Shown piece after piece: positions 33,456 through 45,468 of a stretch of 64,000 nucleotides of DNA; within the stretch, counting starts at the first letter, position 1, and every line of letters begins with the position of its first letter. Origin of the DNA: Triglochin maritima (taxonomy: Eukaryota; Streptophyta; Magnoliopsida; Alismatales; Juncaginaceae). A program made the translations under genes and the position numbers. The notes beneath the pieces are model-generated. The model saw nothing but the letters and a program-made list of their open reading frames with translations. It was not told the origin of the DNA and did no database searches. The stretch is taken from assembly GCA_963682175.1 (NCBI GenBank), contig OY821782.1, positions 26,867,741 to 26,931,740 on the forward strand, read 5' to 3'.

Positions 33456-33788
33456 CGATTCCAAATATAACCGACGTCATAGCTTAAGTTTCACATCAGT
33501 TTTATAAAACCGACGTGGTTGGTTGACTGTTTCACGTTGGTTTTCATAAAACTTACATGACATGTTTTTAAACATTGGGTTTTATTTTAAAAAATAAAAT
33601 TAACCCCGTCGGTTTTATGAAAACCGACATGACAAGGCCATTAAAACACGTCGGTTTTTGTTCAACCGACGTGATATATACCTATGTCACATCGGTTTTT
33701 GGTTAACCGACGTGAGAAGGTTGTCTCACGTCGGGTTCTTTATACCTGATGTGACATGGCGACGTAATTACACATTTTTCCAGCAGTG
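33456..33788 (-). mobile_element. CACTA-like element terminus with cacgtcggtt subterminal repeats
   Basis: The right end reads ttttccagcagtg, i.e. CACTGCTGGAAAA on the minus strand. Inside it many direct and inverted copies of acgtcggtt/aaccgacgt (33456-33740) resemble the subterminal repeats of En/Spm (CACTA) elements. The opposite terminus was not found, and no transposase is seen. Confidence 0.5.
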
Positions 33789-35561
33789 ATTGGAGGTGAT
33801 GTACGACCGGAGTGAAGAAGATAGATAAATCAAGGGCGGCAGACTGGATGGAGAGGTAGAAATGAAATAGGTTACAAGCAGGAGAAAACCCACATTTTTC
33901 TTTGTTCTCTTATTTTCTCCCCGTTCACTCTTATCCAAACAGATCATAACAAAAAGTGAGAGGGACTCACGTTGTTTACATTGTTAAGAAAATGATTTAT
34001 ACAATAAAAAAAGATATGTGTTTTATATTATAAACCGAAAATTGGGGAAATAATTTTTTGTCGCGTTTTATTTTGTTTAATTTACCACATTATTTTATTA
34101 ACATATATTAAATAATGATATATATGGTTATGTTATAATAAAAGGTATTATTATATTGTCCTTTGGTTATCATATAATACGTTTATGTTAACATATAAAA
34201 CATTATTATAATAATATGTTTGATTATTATATGTGAAAAATGTGGAACTAACATGCTACAATGAGGGGCAGATCCAGGAGTATTTGGTGGGTGGGGACGA
34301 ATCGGTTCAGCGTTCGTCACGAAAATTATTTTATGTTCTTTTGATTTCTAATTACAATTTAATGGCATTGACCTTAAGGACATTACTTAAAATAAATAAA
34401 TAGTAAATAAGAAAATTCAAAATATTATCCTTGTTTTTAACACTTTTCCAAACCTGAAAATCCATTGAAAACTCAAACATCCAAACATTTTTGCTACAAT
34501 AATACCGTAAAGTTAAAACAACTATGAGATCATTTATCTCTTTTACAATCTCAATACCTAAATATTTTCATTTGCATTCACATGAACAAAGAAAATCCAA
34601 AATCTACCTAAGTTAACATTTGATCGTCATAGTCAGCCAATTTCTCATATTAGTAAATCCTTCTCGGTTTCAAACGCTAATCAATCAAAAAATATTTTTG
34701 CACCAAAACCATATACTTCATTCACATTCATGATCAACCACAAAATCATGTAATATCTCTCAAATCCACATTTCGTTCACATTTATAAGAACTATATATA
34801 TATCAAATAAAATTTTCATTATTTTGTTCGGTTAATGCATCACCCAAAGCCAAGCAACGTTAGGGATCAAATCAGTTAGTTTTTACAACAAATTAATTCA
34901 TTTAAAAGAAAGGTGTGTTTGGGGTTGATGGAGAATGAGAGAATGTGGGATGTGAGGTTTTGGCGTTCGGAAGATTTGGTAGTGTTTTGATTTTTTGATA
35001 GAATTTTGTATTTTTATTATATTATTTTAATAATTTTCTACATCAGTTATGAGGGGCAACAAACGTTGTGTAGTTACTACGTCGGTTTTCACATAACCGA
35101 TGTATAATAGGGAGGCCCAAATTTGCCCAAATCTGGGTGGAATACCTACCTCACATGCCTTGTATGTGGGTCAGCCTTTGGCTACAACTAGGTCTTCCGA
35201 GACCTTTTCTAACTATTATCTTAGTTGAGTTGATTGGCTTGCATATCATTCTATGGTGGTGTTAGGACAAACAAAAATGCAAATGTAGTATGTGTTCGTT
35301 TTCGAATTATTGTTATTGATATTTTGTGGCAGACAAGTTGACCTACAGATACCACAGTAATCGACCCCAGCACTAAGAGTTAAATTCGACAGGGCTGCTG
35401 AACCGCACTCTCTCCCACTTCAGAATTCTATCATGTCCCGGTGGCCTGGTGGGTCAGGTAATTTGATATTGTAAGTTTTTCATTGTTACAATTATAAAAT
35501 CGTGAAGAGTACATGTCAACATCTAGGTTTATTGATATAAATATTTCTCACGAGGTATAAT
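33789..35561. other. Unassigned AT-rich intergenic DNA
   Basis: No gene is recognised. A second trace of the CACTA-like motif (acgtcggttttcacataaccgatgt) lies at 35040-35110. The segment at 35120-35460 is less AT-rich and could be a captured gene fragment, but no protein family is recognisable. Confidence 0.4.
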
Positions 35562-35632
35562 ATAAGGGAAATGTTTTATGGCCGCGGTGCGTCCGGGACG
35601 TCGTCTGACGTGGACAATCCAGTCAGCAAAAA
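35562..35632 (+). repeat. MULE-type terminal repeat, second element
   Basis: It runs gggaaatgttttatggccgc, then gtgcgtccgggacg, gacgtggacaatccagtcagc. This matches the right terminus of the MULE at 12726-21715 in order and spacing (ggaaaatgttt, gcgtccgggacgcg, gatgtggccagtcca). The element would extend rightwards; no second terminus was found before the Athila junction at 37172. Confidence 0.65.
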
Positions 35633-37171
35633 ACAAAGATTAATTAAATCACATATTATTTATTTATTTTGTGTCACATCACACGCACGCGGAACTATGT
35701 GACCTTTGGTTTCCAACATACATATATTCTCAAAACCTTCCAATATCCCCCCAAACCTTTCATTCTCCATCATTTTCTCCCGATGGAAGACAAGATCGGT
35801 AAGAGGGATGCCGAGGAGATGACGCGGAAGTGAGTCTTAAGGAGGTTGGGACGCCGACGTCGATGGTTAGGACGTCACGATGTTGTTGGTCGGCGATGAA
35901 GATGAGGAAATGGCCAGCGTTGGAGTCTTTCTCGAGGCGAGGAGGAGGAGGAGGAATGTGATTTTTTGTAGCTGATTTTAGTTTTTTGTATGATGTTTTT
36001 GGTGGAAAGTTTGGTTTTCGTGGCTGATTTGAAGTTTTGGGTTTTGTTATGTGATGGATTGGTCTTGGGTTTTTCGGAAACGTAGTTTTCTGTAGCTGAT
36101 TTAAGTTTTTTTGTGTTGATTTTTTGCGGATGAGGAGGAATGTGGTTTTTTGTAACTGATTTGAGTTTTTGTGTGGTGGTTTTTGGGGAAAGTTTGGTTT
36201 TCGTGGCTGATTTGAAGTTTTTGGTTTTGTTCTATGATTGATTGGTCTTGATTTTTTTTGGAAGTGTGGTTCTTTGTAGCTGATTTGAGTTTTTTTGCGT
36301 TGAGTTTTTGAGGAAAAGTTTGTTTCTTTGTGGTTGATTTAAAGTTTTTGGTTTTGTTAAAAAGGAAAAACAACAACTTAAAAAGGAACAAACATAACTT
36401 AAAAAGGAATAACAGAAAATTAAGAAGGAAAAACAGAAAATTAAAAAGGAAAAACAGAAACTTAAAAAGGATAAAGTATTACCTAAAAAGGAACAACATA
36501 TCTTAAAAAGGACGAAACAAAAATTAAAAAGGAAAACTTCACACTTAAAAAGGTACACTCACTTAAAAAGGAACATACTACAATTAAAAAGGTACAACTC
36601 ACAGTTAAAAAGAACCTCAAACATAAAAAGGAACAAGTCTCACTAAAAAAGGAACAAAGTACACTTAAAAAGGTACAACTCACAGTTAAAAACGAGAATT
36701 TCAAACATAAAAAGGAACAAACCTCACTTAAAAAGGAACAAACTACACATAAAAAGGTACAACTCACAGTTAAAAAGGAGAACCTCAAACATAAGAAGGA
36801 ACAAACAATTTTTAAAAAGGAACAAACATCACTTAAAAAAGTAAAACTCACAGTTAAAAAGGAGAACCGCAAACTTAAAAAGGAACAAAAACACTAAAAA
36901 GGAAAACTTTACACCTAAAAATGTACACTCACTTAAAAATGTACAACTCACAGTTAAAAAGGAGAACCTTAAACATAAAAAAGGAATAAACAATTCTTAA
37001 AAAGGAACAGACATTACTTAAAAATGTACAACTCACAGTTAAAAAGGTGAACCGCAAACATAAAAAGGATAGACGTAGATGTTAAAAAGGAACATGTTTT
37101 GTCTTTTTAAGTTGTTGTTTGGGGAAACAAAAGTTGCGTTAGGAAAAGTAAAAGTTGCATGGAGAAACCAA
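35633..37171. mobile_element. Body of a degenerate MULE-like element
   Basis: An AT-rich 5' part is followed by a short ATG frame at 35784 that stops after 17 codons. A GA-rich segment and two tandem copies of a ~200-bp unit follow (about 36000-36230; ttggttttcgtggctgattt recurs). The minisatellite comes next. No transposase is recognised. Confidence 0.4.
36355..37100 (-). repeat. ~21-bp minisatellite, TGTTCCTTTTTAAGTG type
   Basis: The plus strand reads cacttaaaaaggaacaaac and variants at about 21-bp steps, roughly 33 copies. Minus-strand open frames across it (Cys/Ser/Phe/Leu-rich) result from the repeat period and are not genes. Confidence 0.9.
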
Positions 37172-37692
37172 ATGGAGTGGAAGAAGGAAACATGACATGT
37201 GCATGCATGTGCTCATGTTGGCATCATCCTAATTATTGTCTTGTATGTTTTAATGATTGTGTCAAATCTTATTTCATGTGGAGACAAAGTTGGATGTGGT
37301 CATTTTACATGTGTTCACATTAGCCTTATTTAATTTATTGTCTTATATGCTTTAATGATAATGTTTTTATCTTATTTCATGTGGAGGAAAAGTTAGATTT
37401 GGTTTATGGATTTCATGTATGACATATTGTGATGAGCACATTGAACACACACACACATACACATATTTTCGTATTCGTTTTCTCTTTATACCCCCTAAGG
37501 GGTTTAGTTTTATTGTTTGTTTTACAATTTCATTCGCATTGTAGTGTAATTTCGACCATTATCTTCTCTTCTTTCTCCCACTCGAGTATCGTGAATCCGA
37601 CTCGTACACGCTCTGTGTGGACCGATCCGTGTTTGCCACTGCTTCAACATGGCCATGCACTTGCGGTATTTTAACTAATTCAATCAAGCTTT

Positions 37693-37710
37693 TGGCACCG
37701 TTGCCGGGGA
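37693..37710 (+). other. Primer-binding site, tRNA-Asp
   Basis: tggcaccgttgccgggga differs at one base from the complement of the plant tRNA-Asp 3' end. It lies six bases after the LTR end (caatca, 37686). Confidence 0.9.
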
Positions 37711-38803
37711 GTGTCGTTTTCGTAGTCGAGTTCACCATTTCGGTGGGGTTTTGCTTCTTTTTTTCGTTTTTTTCTTTTGGTTACGGGAAGGGGCCACAAG
37801 TGGACAGGGGGACCTGATGGAGCGTTGGAGCATGATGGAAAATTCTGGGGACCAGAATCCCCAGAATATACGCTAGTAGCGGATTAAAATCCGCCAAGGG
37901 TGGCTCTGGTGAGCAATTTTGAACTTCTATTTTCCAGTATCTTCTTTGGCCTATTTGTAGTTGTTTCCCACCACTTGTTATGCCATGCATGCTTTGTTTA
38001 AGTGTCATTAATTAATTTGGCTTGCGTGATCCTTTGTTAAGACAACTTGGACCATAAAACGCAAAGCAAAAGATTAGATTATTTGTCATCTAGGTCATGC
38101 ATCATTTGTAGACCTTGCATGCACATTGTCTTTCATTTCCTTTAAATTCTTGTTGTCGATTGCTGGCATGTGGTACATGCACCCATTGTCTCATTCATGC
38201 ATGGTTAGAGCATGTATTAGTTAGTAAGGTGCATTATAACAAGAGTGAGTTGAGTGATTGTTTGGTGAGTTGTTTGTTAGCCTAAGAATTCAAAACATCT
38301 TCAGTGGCACCACCTATAGTCTTCAAGATAATATGGGAGATTTCATCACCCCTCCCTTAGCCCCACAAACCACACTCAAGTGAAGCCTTAATTTGAAATC
38401 AAGTAGACATTGACCACTAGGATTCAGGCGAATTAGGAGAGTGATCCGGTCACGACCACCATAGCCTGATCGATGTCGCCAACTTTGTCAATAGTAGGAG
38501 AGACAAGATCTCCAGATCTTGGCTCACTTGCTGGGCTTTGTGGTCTTCATCGTAGGGAGGTGAGGCGTGTTGAGGCCGTGTGACCTCACAGTTAGGCATC
38601 GTCTAGCTGTAAGGACCTATAGTGACCTTAGGCGGCTTGAGCTGTGTTTGCTAGATTAGACTTCTACCTTCACCCACTACCCACGCTAGCTTTAGGTATT
38701 CTTCCATTCTCCTCTAAGTCATCTTCTTCTCACATGCTTCTACGTTATAGTCTCCTCCCCTTTACACTCTCTATAAGCATTTTAGGGTCGAGTCGAGCAC
38801 TTT

Positions 38804-40323
38804 TTGCGACCTTGGCCTCTTGGTGGTGAGAGTGGTCGACTCGAGAGTACTTTGTCGAGATGGGTGGTTACATGGGGCGACCATCGATTTCATTGTTGGG
38901 ACCAAGACTATTCTCCTTGGTATTCTGGACCCATGCATCCTGGGGTGCCTCAAACTAACACCAATCATGGTTGGGAGAATCTTAATGTTTATGCTGAGCA
39001 GCCTTCATATTGGGGTAATATGAGAGAGACAACGACTGCTAGAGCACCATCTAGTTGTGTCAGATCATATGTTGGTCAACAAACTGAGACATTACAAGAA
39101 ACTTTGGCTTATTTCATGCGTGCGGCAGAGGATATGAGCGTACCAGTGGCCCCAGTAGCCATACCATGTGACTATTGCGAGTTGACTTGTCATGTCGTCG
39201 GGAAATGTCCTTATGTTGCCCCAGAGCCTGAGTATGAGCGTACCTTTTCCCAAAATGATCAATGTGACCTTTACGCATCCCTTTACAACCCAAGAGGGAT
39301 GGATTATTAGGGAGACAATATTGATTCAAATTTTTATACGTCATACCCACCCCATTATTCGCCTCCCGAGTACCAACATCCCTACCAACCACCACCCATG
39401 ACCACGTGGACTAATTCTCAGCCTATCAACACCCAACCCATCCATTTCCCTAATTCTAACATGAACCTCACTGTTGACCTCAGACTTGATTCTTTAGAAC
39501 AAACTCCCCAAACGTTCATGGAAACCACTCAAAATTTATTAAAGTCCAACTTGAATTCCTTGCAAACTATGGAAATGCAAGTGAGTCAAATGACACAACA
39601 ATTAAATGAACGCGGGGATGGTGACCTTTCTTGTCAACATAAGGAATCATATTTTGATATCGAACCACCACCACATCCATAAATTCGAAGCACGATCTTC
39701 CAAAGTCAAACTCCTAGTCAGTCTGAGGGACTTGGGATTTCAATTGACGATCACTTGGTGGGGGATTTGATTCAAATTGATAATAACATGAACCAATTTC
39801 ATTATGAGTCGGCACAAGATTGTGCCATATCTTTTTGTCCTGTGGCCCTTGAGCCACATGATATTAATGTTGTGCCTCTTAAGGACTCACCATTGGTGGA
39901 GCAAGAGCTCCTTAATATCCCTGATTTCATACGACCTTGTGAGAGTTTGTCTCTCACTATTGTTCAGATCATCTTGAATATGAAGGGACACCAAACAACT
40001 ACATTGCCAATGAGGGTATTGGGATGTTCTTAGAGGATACCTTGGATAAGATACCTACTTTAAGTTTGCCTGGTGAGTCGGGCAAGAATACCGAGGTTCT
40101 TGACCTCGTTTCGACCCACGAGCCCGTTGGTTGGAGTGTTTGGATTGATGATCCTTATTTTAATACCGCAACGGGGGAAACTCTTCTTCCGTTGCGCAAT
40201 AATTCCCAAAATCTTGCGATGTTCGAGCTCTTCAAGTTTGATCCTTTGAATCAGACACTTTTGCATCTAATGCATGAACTTCTCCCACTATTTTGTGCAC
40301 TTTGTGAGGGGGCCCACACATGA
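38804..40323 (+). pseudogene. Degenerate gag of the Athila-like element
   Basis: Open pieces are 38804-39310, 39398-39682, 39755-40033 and 40024-40323. The first ends in a CCHC zinc knuckle, CDYCELTCHVVGKC, followed by NDQCDLYASLYNPR, the typical post-knuckle block of plant Ty3 gag. The second has the LETQVSQLAQ-like helix (LQTMEMQVSQMTQQLNERG). The gag core that should precede the knuckle is missing, as are protease and pol. The segment at 39755-40323 (ESAQDCAISFCPVALEP) is not recognised. Confidence 0.65.
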
Positions 40324-41960
40324 GTATTTTGACCCCGTGTGGTGTCATGTTCTCTTTCCAAGTGCATTGACTCACTTTTGGGGTTCCCATTTGATGTCCT
40401 TTGACAAATGACAATGTTGACTTAATTTTCTACATACTTATATTTGAAAGAAAGACAAAAAAATGAAGAAAAACAAACTCCACAAGTGAGCGTTGATTGT
40501 TGTGGGCCCCAACCCTTGTGTATTTGGGCCCCATTTCTTTCACGTAATTGTCTCCCTTCTTAAGTATCTTACATGTGTTTGGTAATTTGGGTTTATGCCC
40601 ATCCACATAACCATGAACTTCCATTTGTGCTTCACGTTGGTGAAAATTTTCTTTTTTCATCCATAAATCCATGTAGTATTTTGCTCACATTCATTGAGGA
40701 CAATACATAAAGTAAGTGTGTGTGTGTGGGGGGGTGTGCTTATGTGTGTACACAGTCGAGTTTTCTCCTTTTCTTTTGTTTTCTTTTGTTTGCATTGTTA
40801 GGGTCATGTTAGTGTGCTGCATTTAATATCGATATATTTGCGTGCCATGATCCTTGGGTGACTTGTCTTCTTTTGCTTGCCTAAATGCTTTAGTTTTTCG
40901 CATTTCTTTCAAAATCTTCATATGTGTGCGAAGAAAATGTTCTGTGGGTTTTGCGTGTGTTTAGCACATGCAAAATCGTTGAGAGGCAAAGTAAAAAGGA
41001 ACCTCCCAAAATTGACTTGAACATGATGCTTATGATATCTAGTACACCGACTTTAGGTCTTATCTAGTCATTAAGATGACACCCCGATTTTCCCTCGGGG
41101 GGAGAGTAATCATTGGGTTTCAGTATTCAAACAAATAAAGAAGTCCATCCTAAACCTAGTGAGTTAAATAATTCGTGTCTATTAATATAAGGAAGTTCGT
41201 TGTAGTCAGGGACCCTTAAACTCCTATTGTGAAACCTTAAGTGTAGGGGTTTTGGTTCATTTGTAGACAAGAAATAATTTAGTAGGTTGTTTTCTTTTCT
41301 CGCTCGACTCCTATAACTCGGGATATTAGGTACGAAGGGACTTAGTGCATGGTGCTTTCGAGTCATCCGACTTGGGTTGCACCAACCGAACTCCCGTTAC
41401 ACAGGTGGGTAGGGATTACCCTATATGGAGATTTGGGGGAAGGTGATAGTGTAAGTGCTTATAGGCAATGATGCACGAAACCTGGCCCTGGGAGAATTAA
41501 ACACCAACAAGACAAAATGAAATGAAAAAAAAGATAAGAAAAAAAGAGTAATTGTAATACAAATAAGAACCTTAATGGAATTTACACTTTGTGTCACTTG
41601 AGGATGTTAAAGTTGCCTATGTCTTTCACTTAAGTCTTTAATTAACTTGCACGAATGATTCATTAGGCTAGGTGTGTGGACAAAATACATATATAGAGTC
41701 GACCCGTAGGATTACCGTGTCCAATGATCGACAAAAGTAGGTCTAGTGAATTGAGTTGCTAGGTTGAATAATGCAGCAATGTTCGGATTTTGTGGGTATA
41801 TCCGCTGAAAACCCTTAGGAGACACCACTTCTCCTCCTTGGCAATAATGAGGTTTAACGGCTTGTAACCATGATTTCTACGAAAGTGAGTTAGAATTTCG
41901 TATGTTTTTCATTTGTTTCATTTTTCTCTTTCTTTATTTTGCTCGGGACTAGGAAAATAT
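40324..41960 (+). other. 3' untranslated part of the Athila-like element
   Basis: No coding signal. The segment 41040-41510 is the reverse-complement counterpart of 45500-45990 (shared landmarks: cccctcggggggagagtaat, aaactcctgttgtgaaacc-like, ggagatttgggggaaggtgat). This is a conserved element-3' module. Confidence 0.6.
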
Positions 41961-43236
41961 AAGTGGGGGGGGGGGGGGGGTATTTGATTAGTAACATATC
42001 ATACATTGCATTCATGGTATATATCCTTTATTTTACCCCATATTTGTGCTACCCGAGTGTTTAGTTGAGGTGTTTAAGGGTTTAGGCAATAAAGAAGAGA
42101 AAGGAAGAGAAAAGGATCTAAACACAAGAAGAATGGGCTGATTTGGAAGTTTCTGGACTTGTTTGTAATGCCAAGGACTGGATTGTTACTCGAGAAGGAC
42201 CCAAGTGAAAACCTAGAGGGACTTAAGTGTAAAGAAAGTATGTTGGTTGCAAAAGTCCAGAATCTCCTGAACTTGATGAGTAATTCGACAATTAAAACCA
42301 AACGGGCTCGAACCAACAACTCCAGGCGCACCCACGTGTTTATTATGTAACTAAAGTCGTGGTTAAAATTTGGAAGCGATCATACAAAATTGATCCGCTA
42401 ATGGCGGATCCGGTTACGAGTTTGACAACCAGATTTTTCCAGCAAAAGGTTGTTGGGTTACAGAAATATGCAACCTCTAGATCTGATATACAACCTTCCG
42501 ATTGTGCCCAGATCCATCCAAACCCTCTAATCTTCTATAAATACACTTGTAATGCCTCTTTTCTTCTCCTTCGTCCCTCTCCTCCACATGTTAGTTTCCT
42601 TTCTTGCTTAGTAGAGTAGGTTTTATTTCTTGTTTAGTAGTGTAGATGAGGAGAAGAGATCTAAGCTTTCATTTAAATATAGTTTCGTCTTGTTCTTTAT
42701 TTTGATGTCTTTCCTTTGTTATTTACTTTGTGCTTGGTTTCCTTCATTTAGTTTTCTGAATTTGGCATTATGGTTTTGGGTTGTTTTTATGCTTTTTTTA
42801 GTTTAGACATGAGTAGAGAGTAGTCTAACCCCATTGAGGGGTGAAGAAGGAGTTGTGATTATGTGATGTATTAGTGTGTGTCTTAATCCTACCTTTGAAC
42901 CTCACATGTGTTACTTAACCATCTATTGGGATTTTCACTCTTATCTTTGGTATGCTAATGCTCTTAAGTGAAGCTTAGCACATGCTTAGATTAATGAGCC
43001 TATTTGATGGGGAATGATGAGGTGATGATAATGATGAAGTGGAAGAAGGAAACAAGACATATGCATGCATGTGATCATGTTAGCATCATCCTAATTATTG
43101 TCTTGTATGTTTTAATGATCGTGTCAAATCTTATTTCATGTTGAGACAAAGTTGGATGTGGTCATTTTGCATGTGTTCACATTAACCTTATTTCAATTAT
43201 TGTCTTGTATGCATTAGTTATAATGTTTTATCTGAA

Positions 43237-44580
43237 GATATGGCAAGTGCACGACCGCCATGAAGCGTTGGCAAGTACGGGTCGATCCGCAGGAAGGTGT
43301 GTCATCTATGGTTCTTTGGAAATCAAGTGGCGAAAAAGAAGAGAAAAAGTTTGGTTACACTAAACTAGAAACTAACAAAGGAGAAAGATTAAAGCACATG
43401 ACTACTAAAACTAAGCGAAACAACTAACAAAAGGCAGATGAAATTTTGCAAGGAAAACCCTTTAGGAATGGAGTGTGTGTACACATGTAATAAGGTGGTG
43501 AAGAATGTATTCAATAAGACAACAAGTGTAGGTTGTGTTTTCATACATAGGAAGTGTCTAATGATTGTGGCAAAACCTATCATCCAATCACTAACCTAGT
43601 TGATTAACATTAGTATACACAAGTTGGTTATTAAGAAACTAAACAAGCATGGGAGGTGTCTAATAGTTCTGGCAAAACCATCACGTTAAGCGTTCTAATC
43701 TAAACAAACAAAAATAAATTCACATTTATCAACACATTTCATAAGATAACATTCATTCTCATTCTTCATTACATGTATAACATCATCTCCACTCCAAAGG
43801 GGAGTGAAACTACTCACTAATCATTAAGCTAGAAATTATGTTAAGAAGAGAAAACATGCTCACTACTTCTACTAAGATTAAGAAAACAAGATTAAGCTAA
43901 GCATGCAATAAGTAAAAGAGGCAACATGTAACTAAGAAATATTCATTTTATTTATGGTTGACATTGCAAGTAACATCTCTCCACTTGAGTTTTTGCTCAA
44001 AAGCATTACTCTAAGTAGAGGGATTGACCACCAAGCAAGTAGTAATTACAAAGGAGGAAGAATAGTTTTATTTATAGGCATGAAAAAAGATAATCGGGGA
44101 CAATCCCCCGATGTGGAACTAATGGACCTACAAAAAATAGACATAACACAATAATACACAACCGGTATAAACCATATCGGATCCGGTGCAGAACCAACCA
44201 TCAATCAGCGATCTGAAGCCGCCAATTGGCGGTCTGGATTTCTCTGATCCGACCCATTTTCGGATGACTCTTTAATTGCTTGATTTCTTCACGTGGAGTG
44301 CACCCTAATCGGTTGCTGGAGTTTAGGCCCAAATCTAATTGCCACCATACTCTTCATGATGGTGTGGAGTTTTGGCTTACATTCAGATCCTTCCCTCTTG
44401 CATATTAGTCTATAAGTTTCACTGATTAGTCATTTTTCTTGCGTTCAAGTCATTTTTATGTCTATTATTCTCACACCTATTTATTCATGAAACTTAAACA
44501 TAAAACTCGTTACATAGCATTGCTTAGATTCAAAATAGAGGATATAAGACACGAATATATGCATGATATGATGTCAATCA
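43237..44580 (-). repeat. Athila-like LTR, minus strand
   Basis: It starts inside R/U5 (ggcaagtgcacgaccgcc, truncated) and ends at the U3 start gatgtcaatca (44580). Minus-strand TATA at about 44070-44077, palindrome-type motifs at 44200-44232 (ccgccaattggcgg). It is the 3' LTR side of the outer minus-strand element that continues to 64000. Confidence 0.7.
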
Positions 44581-44746
44581 TTGTAACATGCATTTTTATT
44601 AGAAACCAAAGGGACATTATGTTGCGAACTTAAACATATTAAGTCTAAATAAATCATCAACTGAAAGCACTATAATTGTCTTTAACTAATTTAACAACAG
44701 ATATTAAGTTTTTCAAAAATTATGGAATATAAAAACAATCTTTCAA
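44581..44746. other. Unassigned AT-rich spacer
   Basis: A 165-bp AT-rich segment between two copies of LTR sequence. Its first bases (ttgtaacatgcatt) are repeated after the second copy at about 45375. Confidence 0.4.
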
Positions 44747-45374
44747 AGTTAAAGCATCTCTCCACTTGCGTTTTTTGCTCAAAGGCTTTACTCTAAGTAG
44801 AGGGATTGACCACCAAGCAAATAGTAATTACAAAGGAGGAGGAAAAGTTCTATTTATAGGAATGAAAAAAGGAAATCAGGGACAATCCCCCGATGTGGGA
44901 CTAATGGACCTACTAAAAATAGACATAACACACTAATACACAACCGAGCTAAACCATATCGGATCCAGAGCAGAACCAACCGCCAATCAGCTGTCTGGAG
45001 TCACCAATTGGCGGTCTGGATTGCTCTAATCTGACATGTTTTCGGATGACTCTTTAATTGCTTGCTTTCTTCACGTGGAGTGCACCCTAATCGATTGCTG
45101 GAGTTTAGGCCCGAATCTAATTGCCACAATACCCTTCATGATGGTGTTGGGTTTTGGCTCACATCTGGGTCCTTCCCTCTTGCATATCAGTCCATAAGTC
45201 TCACTGATTAGTCCTTATTCTTGCGTTCAGGTCCTTTTTGTGTCTCTTCTTCCCAAACTTGGTTATCCTTGAAACTTAAACAAAAAACTCGTTACATAGC
45301 ATTGCTTAGATTCAAAATAGAGGATATAAGACACGAATATATGCATGATATGATGTCAATCATTGTAACATGCA
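44747..45374 (-). repeat. Second copy of the U3/R part of the same LTR
   Basis: It is collinear with 43970-44580, with TATA at about 44853, motifs ccgccaatcagctg and accaattggcggt at 44980-45018, and the same gatgtcaatca terminus. It is a partial duplication. Confidence 0.75.
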
Positions 45375-45430
45375 TTAACATCTTAAAGTGATACATCGTA
45401 TAAAGTCCATTAATGTTCTTATTTGTGTGC

Positions 45431-45468
<38 letters not shown>

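Larger units (their letters stand above)
37172..43233 (+). mobile_element. Non-autonomous Athila-like element, plus strand, both LTRs truncated
   Basis: The 5' LTR remnant is 37172-37686, primer site 37693-37710, leader to about 38800, gag remnants 38804-40323, a long 3' untranslated part, polypurine tract (aagtgggg... with a long G run) at 41961-41982, and the 3' LTR 41985-43233. The direct repeat gtggaagaaggaaaca... (37172-37390 and 43038-43233) ties the two LTRs. No pol genes. The leader is the reverse-complement counterpart of 63240-63500. Confidence 0.8.

Noticed and set aside
33138..33464. Gly-rich and Pro/His-rich frames on both strands
   Set aside because: Low-complexity G-rich block open in several frames at once; no domain.
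36101..36872. Minus-strand frames rich in CSFL repeats
   Set aside because: Translation of the 21-bp minisatellite; no start context or family resemblance.
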